Under the pieces are notes generated by a model, which worked only from the letters and a program-made list of their open reading frames with translations, had not been told where the DNA came from and searched no databases. 64,000 nt of DNA, from contig CM029369.1 in NCBI GenBank assembly GCA_017165825.1, positions 21,074,611 through 21,138,610 on the forward strand. The letters run 5' to 3'. Both the position numbers and the translations under genes were made by a program. Below are positions 48,601 through 61,945 of this stretch, piece after piece (position 1 is the stretch's first letter; each line of letters starts with the position of its first letter). This DNA comes from Hepsetus odoe. Its lineage: Eukaryota > Chordata > Actinopteri > Characiformes > Hepsetidae.

Positions 48601-51600
48601 GGCTTGCCTGGGTTGGTGTGGAAAAATTATGCTGACCTCCTTCTGCCCCTGAACGTATACACATACAAGATCTTTTGAATGAATTTAAATGCTTATCACA
48701 AGTCAGGTCTTATCCCTATACATTAGCACCCAACCTAACTAAAACTGTATGCCGTTTTTTTAAGGATAAGAATGCCTATGGCCAAGTTCCCAGAATAGTT
48801 GAAGCTGTTACAGAAGGAAGATGAGAATAATGTCCATGCTGTCGGGGTTGGTGCTCTCTATAAAGATGAGCTCAGGAATTGTCCAGAGTAGCACTTTAAG
48901 GAAAGGTGGCAAAATTGACCAAATTCACTCAGGCCACCTCTATAAGAAGATTTGTCTTAAACCAAAAATCTAAGAGAACATATGTATGATGTGGATTAAA
49001 CAGTGTGCAGGACATCAATCCTGAGTGCTCAATTTTGCTGCTTTTTCACCTCTTTCCACTAACCCTTCATACTATTGGCCATTTAGCACATATTAACACC
49101 AGCTTTTGCATCTCACACAAAACACCTCCAGAGGAATAAATAGTTCTCACTCCAAAACCTTAACTTCCAAAATCCTTTCACCCAGAATTAATTTCTTGCT
49201 TCTCAGTGATTTCTGTATCTCACTGAACTACTGATAATTCGAACATGAGCCCAGTGATGTTCTCATGTGACATAATCTGCTTTTATACTAAAAGCTCAGT
49301 GTAGCATTGGGTTTGAAAGGTTCCATATCTGCATTTCAATGCCTTGTTCACAAATTCATTTCTAAACTGCATTCAACCTGCAATACAGCGCAGGACACTC
49401 TTGCAGTTTAAAATCTCAGACTCACTGCAGTTTAGTTGGAATGCAAAGTTCTCACATGAAGCTTGTAAATTCTGTGCATTGAAACATGCAATCTCAAAAA
49501 TTCAACTGTTCTATTTATTCAAAAGCCTATTCAACTGAGAAAGTAGGGAGCAATAAGTAAATTATAAATCTCCACTAAACAGAAAGCACACACATTGTGT
49601 TAAATAGTTGATATATGTACACACAAGAAGAAAACATGAAATACTCTGAGACTCTAAAATACACAGCTCTTTGATTCATGTTGTTCTAAATAATACAATC
49701 AATAAGTGCAAAGGAGCAAATCAAGAGCCATAACAAGACAAACAAGCAGACAGCGAAGGGAGAGGTTAGGTTTAGGGCCGTCACAAATACTTGCTTTATT
49801 TAATACATTATTTACCTGCACTAAGACAGTATGAACCATAATCAAATTATGTCCAGTCATAATTTCCAGTCAAATTGCAGGATAAAGATTATCCACAAGA
49901 GGGAACTCCCACCACCTACTTTTGAGAGTGCCACTAAAACAAAAGAAACTGGCATGACTTCGCACCTATAGAATTTCAAAAATTGACCAGAAAAAAAAAG
50001 CCAGAAAATTGGAATTTGGAACTGCAATTAAATTTTTAAGAAATAAACCACAGTCTGCAAGAACAGAAAATCTGAGAAACACTTAAAACAAATGTTTAAT
50101 CACTGTTTTTTAACAACACAGTGAAATATAATAAATGGTAATAAAGTGTACATTTCATCAGAAAATAATCACTTCTTGCCTTTATCAGAGCAGCACAGAT
50201 TCACTGGTTTCCAAACCCTACAGCACAAATTTACAGAAATTTGAGCCCTCTTCAATTGTTAGCTGTGCCTATTAGACATTAAAAACATAAAAATATGTAA
50301 GTTCTGATACAGAAGATTTGAATAAGTATGATGCATTATTCTCATCACGAAATGAACTGGGACAAGACAGACAGGTGGCTATTGTTTAGTTAACTAAGGC
50401 CCAAACAAGAAAGGCCAAGAGCAAATTGGTAAACAGAATTCCAACACAAAGTCAGTGTATAACAGTCAGATCAAATGTGTTCTTCAAGACCAATAGTTTT
50501 AATATCCAAAAAAACCTTTCTGGCTAAATACACTGCATGCCCAATTATTAAGCAAGTGAGTATTTTGACTGAATCATACATTTTAAGCACATATTCCATC
50601 TCTAAACTGTATGAACTTGAATGCTAGCTGGTTTTAAGCAGATCAGGTGATGTGTATTTGAGGGAGGTTGTGGCCTGGGGAGAATAACATCCTATATCAA
50701 GGTGTGCATAATTATTTAAAGCTTCTTTTCCTCAGACATAATGGACCTTAAAAAGAGATAGACCTGACTCTGAAAAGTTAAAAAAATTGTAAAAAGTCTT
50801 TCAGAGGGATGCAGAACTCATGATCACTCATGATCACAGAACCACAGAACTGTTTTTGTTGCAAACAGTCAACAGAAAAAAAGACACAAATGAACTGCCA
50901 AAGATTTGAGAAGAATCAAATGTGAAGCTACCAGGAACCCATGATTCTCCAGTGTTGTCATATTCCAGAACTGAACCTACCTGGAGTGTTCAGAAGTACA
51001 AGGTGTTCAGTGCTCAGAGACATGACTAAGGTAAGGAAGACTGAAACCATACCACCACTGAACAAAGAAGATTTTTCTAAAGTTTCATGCACATGAAATG
51101 AGAGTGACTCTTGGCGGACCAGATGGATGGGCCCATGGCTGGATCAGTAAGGAGCACAGAGCTCTGCTTTCACTCAGACTCTGCAAGGTGGAGGTTGGGT
51201 AATGGTATGGGCTGGCATTATTATAGAGGAGTTGGATCTTTTCGTGTTGAAGATGGACTCAAAATCAACTCCCAAACCTACTGGCAGTTTTTAGAAGACA
51301 CTTTTTTCAAGCAGTGGTTCAGGAGAAAGTCTGCATCTTTCAAGAAGACCATGATTTGTATGCAGGATGATGCTCCATCACATGCAAGGAAGTGCTCCAT
51401 TGCGTGGTTCACCAGTAAAGGACTTAAAGATGAAAGAATAATGACATAGCTGCCTTCCTCACTGGACCTAAACCCTATTGAGTACTTGTAGGATCTTCTT
51501 AAAAGGGAGATTTACAGGGAAAAAAAACAGTCCACCTCTCTGAACAGTGTCTGGGAGGCTATAGCTGCAGCACAAGGAGTTTATTGTTGACAGATCAAAA

Positions 51601-54600
51601 AACTGACAGACTCCATGAAAGAAGGCTTATGACTGTTATTGAAAAAAATGGTGGATATATAGGTCACAGATTTTTTATTTTTTTTTGGAAATGTCAGTAA
51701 TGTTTTTGGTCAATTTTTAGCTGTTTGTTTATTATTCTCATTTTAACAGATGAAAAACAAGTGAGATGGTAAAAAAGAGATTCTGAAATAATGCTGCACA
51801 CTAATAGTTGCCTAATAATTGTACACACTTGTATTCACACTCATTTCCTAAAACATGCAGGTTTCAGGGTTATTAACATTTTAGATTGACTGATAGCACT
51901 GGATTTGTTCCAGATTAAAATGAATACTCAAAATATTCACTTGCCTAATAACTGTGCACACAGTGTATTGTGTAACAACTGGCTATAACATACTGTAAAG
52001 CAGTGAATTAAAGTTATTTTAATATTTCTAATAACCAATCGCAAAAAGCATTCTGTGCTTCTAGAAGCTACACAGCTTACATAAAGTTATTTCGATCATG
52101 AATAATTTGGCTTAGGACAATAAAAAGCCTCTCATCCATTCTTTGCAAAGAGTTACTCACACTGGAATTCAGGTATTCCTGATAAACCAAAATTAACCAA
52201 CTTATATTAAACTAGTGTTAAACATTCCCTAAACATGTTAAAAATAACAACCAAATTGGCAGTTAGGTAAAATGAGGGTTTACTCTACAACTCACTGTAA
52301 AACTATAACTTTCAAGGTAAGAGATGCCTAGAGATGCCCTATGAGATCCTTATAACGCTGAATTCCTAAGACGTTTTCAGTAATTTCCATTACCAATGAT
52401 AGCAGTAGTTGTCAAAAACCTTTTTAGTACTTATTTGAAAAACATTGTAGGTTGTCCTGGTTTTGGAATACCACTGGCATGCATGTGAGAATGTTTTCCT
52501 TGCTCCAAGACACACTAACATTAACTCAAGAAAAGCTTGTTAGGGAGTGTATTAGTTGTATTAGGCATGTCTGTAGCAGGAAAAATGCTAAATTGTGCAG
52601 AACAGTGGTACTCCCAAAGAAGGATTATATTCTGGCTTTAGAAGAAAAAAAAAAAAAAAGAGGACAATCACTCAATTACTAATATGATCAGTAGTGACAG
52701 CCCTTGTTAGGTGGAGAAGGACTAAAGCGGGTCAGAGTTTGTGGGTAATAATGATGTAAGGGTAACCTGCTGGGGGGCTGGTGTCTGCAGCAGGTCGCTG
52801 GGCTGGGCTCTCTGAACTGGAGGCTCGAGACGCTGACCGCTGACCCTGCCCAGGGGGGTCAGCCAAGAGCAGCAGCCTCTGCAAACGCCTACACACTAAA
52901 CTTACCGGCAACCTGCGGGGGCCATATTCTGACAGGAGACCAGAAAGAGAAAGAGGAGGCCATATGAAGGATTGAAAATTAAGGGATAGAAAACAAAGGA
53001 AAATCATACACAAAAGGGATTTGTGACCAGTTAACTGCAGAAAACAATATGCAAAAGCAGCAGCCTTAAAGAAAAAAGATACAAGTCAATAAACCACTCA
53101 TGCACCTTCTTTTTACCACAAATGGACTAAACCCAAGATACACTCAAATAAAAAAAAAAAAACAAACAAAAAAAAACCAAAAAAAAACACAGATCCCAAT
53201 AAACACACAATCTTAGATTCGTACGATGACACATTGTGGTGGTGATTCCATGCAACAGAGGCTTCCAAGAGAAAATGCTAGAATTAGTTTCATCTCCTTA
53301 ACCCACCTAGGTCTTTCAGCCTTTCACTTCTCTCAGTATTAATTCACCGATCACCCATAACATTACAGGCACTGACGAGTGAAATGAATAACACTGATTG
53401 TCTTGTTAAAACTGGTTAATGGATGGGGTATACTATTAAACAAGTGAACCGTTAATATGTTTGAACCAGGAAAAATGAGAAACGGAGTGACATTGATGAG
53501 GCTCGGATTGTGATGATTAGACAACTGGCTCAGAGTATCTCCAAAGCAACAGGTCTTGCAGGATGTGCTCAATTTGCAGCTGTTAATACCTTCCCCAAGT
53601 GGCTCAAGAAGGACCAGCAAAAACAGTAAGCAGTAAACAGTAAGCAACTTTTTGCTCGCAATGGGAAGAAGGCAAGCCAACAGAGACAGCATGATACAAT
53701 GTTCTGCGAAGAAATGTCAGGTCCTGGCAACTATGTGGATGTTACTGTGACACATACAACCTACCTAAACATTGTTTCAGACCAAGCATACTCATGATGT
53801 TGGTATTTCTTAATGGCAGTGGCCCATTTCAGCACTGCAGCTGAATGGAACAGGAATGATCTCAGTAACATAGCAGAGTTGAATTAACCTCCAGATTCCC
53901 CTGATCTCAAACTCACTTTACCCATGGAGGATCACAGAGTAACTTAACTTTTAGGCTCACAGAAAAACATCAGACGTTTTGTGGAGTCTACGTTTTGAGT
54001 GTTCAGAGCTCTTTCGGCAACACGAGTATTACAGTATTAGGCAGGTGGTTTAAATGTTATGGCTGATCGGTGCATCAAGATGAGTCACTACATTTCAGCA
54101 GTCTCTTTACACTTATTTTATAAGCCAACACTTAAAATAAGTTATGAAACAACAGTACTATTATAAATCATTAGAAATTATAATGACTTATTTGCTGCAT
54201 TAGCAAGGATGCTCTATTAGCATGATTTGGTCCACAATAAATTGGAGCATAGAGGTAATTAGAATGTCCAATTGTGCTTTTCATATGCAAATTCACATGA
54301 TTATGTGCAAGAGATCATCAAACCTGATAAAAATGGTTTATAATCTAAACACACAAAGTGAAAAAGAAAAAATTTAAGGCTCAGTTTCCAGCAAATAGCT
54401 CTAGGCCAAGAAAAACACTGATGATCCCTAGTGGCATGTGAAAGGCCAAGTCTGTTCTTAAAATCATCTATGCTATAGCTCACAGCGCAAGAGCTCACAA
54501 TGGGTGGGTGAGTCATGGACGTTTCAGAAAAATAAATAAATAAATATATATGAAGTACAGGTACTGTCCAACATGCTTGTATCATGTTTGGGAAATTCTC

Positions 54601-57600
54601 TTTGTCTGCATGAATCTATTGCAGAGAAAGGCATTCAGTGCAGATTAAAATACAACTATCTTTACATCCTAATGAGAAATGACGTGCATCAATAAGGTAA
54701 TGTGAATCATGGCATTCTCACCAGACAAAACAGGCTCTGTGGAAGGCGTGGGTGTGGCTGAGCCAGTGGGAGTGACCTCAGCCTGGCTTTTCTGCTCCGA
54801 GTCTGGAGAGGAGAGCAAAGAAGAGGAAGAGGCTGTGCTCTCCATGGAGGAAGAGCTAGAAGGGGGTGGGGCTGTCACAGTGGAGGAGGAACCTGAGGAG
54901 GAAGAGGAGGAGGACATGGATTTTGGTAGGGGCTCTGCAGAGGCTGAGGCTGAAGCAGGTGTAGTAGAAGCCTCAGATGTGACTGGCTCCAACTCCATGG
55001 GGCCCTCTGCCCCTGCAGGCTCCTGAGAAGGGATCTCTGAGGCTGTTGCTGCCCCCTCTGGCCGAGCAGCAGTACCTATGGGAAACAGACATCATGCTTT
55101 TTTTTTTTTTTAACTTTTTCCCAAAGTACTACTAAGCCATGTTGCTTTAAATAAAAGATATGGTATGTACACAAATTTTAAATCACAGTCAGTCCTGACC
55201 TTTTCAGCTAATTTTTAGGAAAAAATGGCAAGACATTCACACAAAGTTAGAGAGTCTTGTTATAATCTTGATTGGTATAACCTTAGAATTTAATTAATTA
55301 AACATCAAAAAATAAATAAAAAACATAAAAGGGATATTAAAGTCCTTATTTCAATAAGGAATACTTTATTTCCCATGCTATTTGTATGCCCATATCCACA
55401 TTTATAATTTACAGATATTTTAAGCTGTGTCCTTAAATAAGCCTAGTACAAAAGAATAAAGACCGGAGCCTCATTTTCACTAGCCATCACCTAAAAAAGG
55501 TCATAGCCAGAACAAATAGAAGCAGGGCAGCTTGTGTAAAAGTACCTCTTGGCTGAGTCTGTGGACGGGCTCTGCTGCTCTGGGCCTCGCTGGCCTCTTC
55601 AAACCAACGTGACAGCATGTCTGACATCCTCTGCATCAAAGACACATTGGGGCTCTGTTCTCCTGCAGTGAAGAGGAATCTCTCTCAGTTTATCCCTACA
55701 CTAGAAGCTCAAGATGTCAGATATACCTAGAGGAAAACCCTTTACAGCAGTAAAATCATTTTGGAGACAGCTTTACAGAGGGAAGGGTTATAGTGAAGCT
55801 CCCACTTATCCCACACTGAATCAGAAGCTCTGACTCTCACAGATAAATTAATCAGCCCTCTTTAGAAGGATCAGACTTTTGAGTTATTCTAAAAAGCAAC
55901 CAAGTGAGATGAAAAGTGCTTAAACACTCACTGTAACTAATTATTAGGGGGATTGAGAAGATTATCGATCTGTACAAAAGTCAGATGTAGGGTGTGTGGG
56001 TTTATGAGCTGAATTAAATGACAAGAAAAAGAAGTTTTAACAGACATTTTTTATTGCTTTATACAGCAGCCGAAGTAGAGTTCCTTGAAATTATGGTGAA
56101 AATGGAATTATTTTCCTGTTAACAGGAAATTTGTAGATTATCTGTAGATGTGCTCGTTTACGTAATTGTGTGTATTCTGCCCTTTGGGTTGGTGTGTGCT
56201 AAATGTTTGGGTTTGTGGTGAAGTGTGTGACCTCTGGTATGTAGCATCTCATCTTACCATCGCGCTCTCGCTCACTCTCGGGCCGGGCGCGGGGTCCCGT
56301 GTCAGACCAGTCTCCCCTCAGACGCAACCGCTTGACTGGCGGCTGCCTCAGCTGGGAGGAACAAACATCAATCACTGTCAATGACTGTGAAAGTTATTTT
56401 AGGCTTCTCAATGTGTCCTACACCACAACCACCATGGCATCAAACTGCTTTCGTTTCCATCTCAACTGCTCCTTTTAAATAGACTTTCAAAGACAAAAAG
56501 TAATAAACTACAGCCAGTTAAAGAAAATATCTGGGGGGGGGGGGGTTATTGTGATGATGTGTCACTTAATTTAGATCCTGCATGTGAGTACTCCATCTCT
56601 GCCTCATGTCACACACACATACTTACTGATCAGCTTTCAAGTCACCATTTACTCTCAGGACTTGAAATGAAGTTGCCAGCACTTTACATCGTGCCTAACA
56701 TAAAGCAAGAGGCCAACAACAGTGTGACAAGTATAAACAAACTATATAATTAAAGTGAATTGCTAAACTTAGTAGGTCAATTTCCACAGATCCCGCACAT
56801 TAAAGAACGGATCATTTTGTTCTTCACACAAGTACAGCCAGGGGTAACGTAGAGACTATCTGCTCTACGTTACAATGAAAACTGAGCTGAGAACCAGTAA
56901 TCATAGATTAAAATATTGCAAGACATATAGCTGTACACACTAAAGCCAATCAAAAATATAAAAAAATCTAATATATGCTTGTCTGTTATGGAGCTGCAGT
57001 TAAGGCAAGCACCAACATGAAAACGGCTAGGGAGGAGCTGATAGCTGAATTTTTTCATGTATACATAAACCTTTATTAAATGTTGAAACTTGGGCAAAAT
57101 CATCTTCAAAAACATTTACTTCCAAGATAACAAATGCATCAAAATGACTTTAATGGCCATAAATGTAGGCTTAGTTGCCTAGTGCTCTGCTCTTTCAGAA
57201 TAAATGCATTACTGATAAATACACTGTCAAATATCAGTATTACCAACTTAAAGCATTTTTTAAACAAATGATATGCTGTTCGTTTAATTCTGAAATTACC
57301 CTGCATAGCTAAAACCGACTGTCAGATTGTAAAGGTGAATCTGTTGTGGTCAAAAGCTAAAATGAATCCATGACTCCTGAGGTCAATCAGGCAGGTAAAG
57401 AAATTTCCCATATGTGCTCATTGATGCACAATAGAGAAAGATCAGGCAGAAAGATCAGAGGGTTTTTCCTTTCTCTGGCTGCCATTGTGCACAGCCAGTC
57501 TATTTCTGTCACATCGGAGGAACATAGCCTGCGTCTGCAGCTCTATTTGGAAAGGCATGCGTGTGGGGGATCCGGACACTGCTGAACACACCAAGCAGCA

Positions 57601-60600
57601 GCTGAGGGGGGGCATGGATCAGTGACCCAGCACATTTTACCACCCCCTCACCTTTTTTCCTTTAGACACACACCCGCAGCTCTTCTATGGGCGTTCAAAC
57701 AGTAAAAAGTGGGATTTAAAGTTTACATGGTCTGACTACGAGATGAATGACATACACTACATTTCAAGTTTCAGAACACCTGTCTGTCTCTTTTCTTCCT
57801 TCTGAATAAGGTTTGCTTGTGAATGTGACTTTCAAATACTGAACGCTTCTGCACAGAGAAGATTAAAGCTCCAAACACAGGGACAAAATATGGTGAGTTA
57901 AAGATTATTCCCAAATTATTCACAAGTATTTGTTGGCACATTTAGGTATTTTTTTTTTATACTTTTATCTTATTCTGCCCATTAAGCTACTTACTTTCTT
58001 TTTGAATAAAAACACCTGCGCTCACTTCCTTGCACCACGCCACTTGGGAACCATTTGGGAACTTACAACAGTGCACACAAAGGCCCACAACACCCCATTA
58101 AAAAGAAATTTTAATAAAGATGAAAATCAAAATAAAAAACAAAATGTGCTTGTAAGAATCAACTGGCTGAATTTCTGGAGTATGTTCCCTTTAACTCTTA
58201 ACTCTTTTACAGTTTTAAAAGGCAAAGTCAGTTCTCCAACAGCCCAGGCTTTCAAAAATCCTCCCTGTTTTATAATTAAAAAAAAATAGACACAGGATAA
58301 GTTAATACTCACACTACATTTTTTGTGAACCCAGTCTGTTTGCCCTAAGGGTTTGGCATGTTTGGCCTAGCATGTAAGCTGTTTTTGAGAAAACAGTACT
58401 GAATAATCCAAATAATGCAAATCTACATTGACAGTTTTATGCTGATGGTCACATAAGCTTCACATAAAACTTTCAGTTCTTTTGCTGCTGCTCTCATCTA
58501 ACATCTCATACACTTTGGGACACTGCACTGCAATAATGCAGAATTTTAAGAAAACACCACATTCCTTTATAGGTGCTGCCAACATATTAGTCTAAAAAAA
58601 AAAAATTAATATTGCACAAGGAAATCAATCAACATCTGAATTTAAAAACGTAACTGAAAAGTGATAGCGTTTGTGATCTTCATCAGGGGATGATCTAATC
58701 ACCATGATTGGGTCACAATGACTGGATTTTAATGGCAATTATCAACAAAGCTTTTTTACCAATGAGCTTCTCACCTCCTCTCTTCTTTCCTCAGATGGGC
58801 CTTTCAGCTCTCGGGCCTGGTCATCCTTGGGGTCAAAAAGGTAGATGTAGTCAGAGGAGTAGCTAACAAGAACCTCTTGTCCATCTCCACTGTAGCATAA
58901 TGATGTCACACGACACGATTTGTTGGACAAGTGGGCCGGGACAAATCGTACACACATGCCTGTTGTCCCTCTTCCCATGTAATTACCTGTGATTTATAGT
59001 GGAAGTAAGGAGGATACAGAAAGATATGTCAATTTTAAAAGATGTAACATGATTTGTAAGATGCACTACATAAAAATCTCTACACACTTACTTCATACAC
59101 TTAACATGAAAACACATGATTCTGGTTTATGTTAACATTGTTTTGTATTTGGTACTCAAAGTCATAAAAGCTACTCTTACCCCGAATGACAAAGTTTTAA
59201 ACAAACACACTGGTATGTTGTGTTGTGAATCTTCCCAGTTAAAAAAAGCTATTTGATCAAATCAGACTACGGTAATAATATTTATGCACTTTATTCAATG
59301 ATTGTTCAAGAACCAACAGTTCATTTCTGAAAACACATTTTCACTGTCTGAGCAAAATGTGGATTCTACAGGCATTTCCACCAATTTTCCACCACTGGCA
59401 AGTAAAAAGAAAGTAAACATCAGCAAGCAGAAGCAGAAGCGTCAATTTAATGTTAGTTTCTGAGCTAAAGCACTCCTAAAACCATGCTAAAACTTCACAT
59501 CACTCTATGCCAAGGGTCACCAATCATTGGCTGCAGGTTTTCACTCGTATCAAGCAAAAGCTCATCTGATTCTACTCATTTATTCAGCTCGTCCCAAAGA
59601 GCAGAGCTTGCTGGAAATAGAAATCTGTAGCCACATCTGCCTTAGATCCAGTAAGACATGTCTTTAGCAACAGAGAAGAATATAGGCTATAGATAACAAA
59701 ATATCCTTACCCGTAGCTCTCGTGCCAAGCATTCGTCTGTCGTATATTCTAACTGAACTGTCTGAACATCCCACAGCAAGGTAATAGGGCACAAGAGGAG
59801 AGATGGATATCGAGGTAGCAGCTCTCCGACAGTTAATCAAAATATCCTGAATAGACAGCAAAAAAGAGAACAGAAGAAAGAGGAGGGAGGAGAGAGGGAA
59901 CGAGAGAGTTTATATGTATACGTCAATTTAAAATGCTTAATATTGTGTGTATGGAATAACTAATAAAATAAAATAAAATAAATAAATGCTGGCTTCTTTG
60001 TCTGAGATGTCAATCTCGATAAGAGGAAGAAAAGACAACATATTTCACTCTCAAATGGTACATCAATATTTCATAGCACTGGAGTGAGAGAACAAGAGTA
60101 CAAGCAGACAAGGTGTGATTTTTAATAAATCTATTTGACTCAGCTTGGTGTGACCAAGAATATGAGAACATGAAACCTCTTAATCATACACTTAATGCCT
60201 ATTTAACAGAGAAAATGGTCTAAAACACAGAATCAAATGAAGAACAAGTTATGAAATGCCACGTGGAGACTGCTACCATATTACAGCATCTGGCACACTG
60301 CCCCACAAGAGAAGTTCAGACATGACAGCTCATTCAGGTTATTCGAGGGCACCCAATCTCAGATTCCGAACTGAGGTTTTTCTTGAGAAAACTAGCACAA
60401 AGACATTGCAGACCCATGAGTGTGCTGCAAAAATGATGATGAAAATGATGAAAAAGGTGAGTATAAACATTTCTCCCATTTCCTGGTAAATTTGCAATTT
60501 GAATATGGTAATCATTCATAAAACTGTTTAACTAAACAATCAAATCACTCTTATAGAAAAAAACAACTCGGTTCAGGTGTATGCATTAGAATACTTTTAC

Positions 60601-61148
60601 TAAAGTAATTGATTTCAGTATCATCAGAAAGTAACAGAGAAAAAATGTTTTGACTTAGACAACCAATCTTGGGAGAAAAATGTCTCTGAAACTCTACATG
60701 CATGGTTAAAGTCAATGGAAAAGCTGCAGTGGCTCTGCACCACGGCTGAAGAGGCTGTAACAAAATGGTTACTCAGAAAGTAATAAATCTAATATTTCTA
60801 TTAAAAGTGTCAAATGTCCCTGTTTAATTTTAGTTTAATGCTCCATTCTTGAGAAAAGAATCAAAATCTGCATTTTTCCCCCTCTCATTTTCTGACCACG
60901 GATAGACATTTAAAAAAAAGCCCTATCACTAATATTGAAGGTTCACAACTACTCATAAGGGAATACAACAAAATGAATGGTCATTTTCTTACATCTTTAC
61001 AGTTTTCTTCTGTGCAGCTTGTTTTCATACGCAGATCAAACCACCTAACTGTGCCATCCTCGCCACAGGATAAGAAAGTATAGGGGTCATTTGGAACCGT
61101 CATTATCTATAGAAAGAGAAAGACAAAGGCAGAAGACATGCTTAGACG

Positions 61149-61198
<50 letters not shown>

Positions 61199-61885
61199 CA
61201 GCTTCATGACAATATCATACATCATATATTAATAATAACCAGAAGAATAAGAATGAACTAAACAACTAATGCCTGATCCTCTTATTTAGACATTTCCAAC
61301 TTCTTTCAACATGGTCCTTTGTGATTACTACTTTCCTATTGCAACAGCACAAAACTACTTGCGCCATCTACATACCTCATAAGCAGTTCCATAATGACAA
61401 GTGAACTGGCACTGCCTGTTGATGTCTGGGCTCTTTTCTGTGTGGGTGTAATAAATGATGCCATCTCCTGAGCATGACACAATCTGCTGATCGTTGGTGT
61501 GGGGCATGAATTTTGCACTAAAGATGTTGGCCCGATGACCTGAACGAATAGTTGTTTTAACCTAAAGAAAAAGATATTTATTCAACAGCAGTCACTTTAA
61601 ATCAAAAGCATGTCTTGTGCTTCTTTCATGTTGTTCTCCTGATTGTAATACAGAAGAAACATGTAATACAGGAGGTGCCCTTTTAAGCAGTATAGGTCTA
61701 CAGCCCATAGGCTATATAAGTCAAAATCTCTCATTTTTATTAAAAAAAAAGTTTCAAAAACAGAACAAAAAGTTTTAATGCACCCATAATCCATTTTAAT
61801 AAAATAAATGTATCTATGAAACACTGGGTGCTTAAAGCAGTCTGAGCTGTACTGAGCAATTAAGAACTTGCTGATATAGATGAAG

Positions 61886-61945
<60 letters not shown>

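Larger units (their letters stand above)
47634..52320. repeat. Tandem duplication in dcaf6 intron, copy B
   Basis: It begins 'ctgtttgttttccacagatg' and repeats the copy A landmarks: 'aggcctacactccaccatca' (47726), 'ccctactagagcag' (48331), 'ggccacctctataag' (48932), 'acagctctttgattc' (49662) and 'taggtaaaatgagggtttac' (52264). It is longer than copy A mainly because a mariner/Tc1-type element sits at 50531-51965. Confidence 0.8.
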
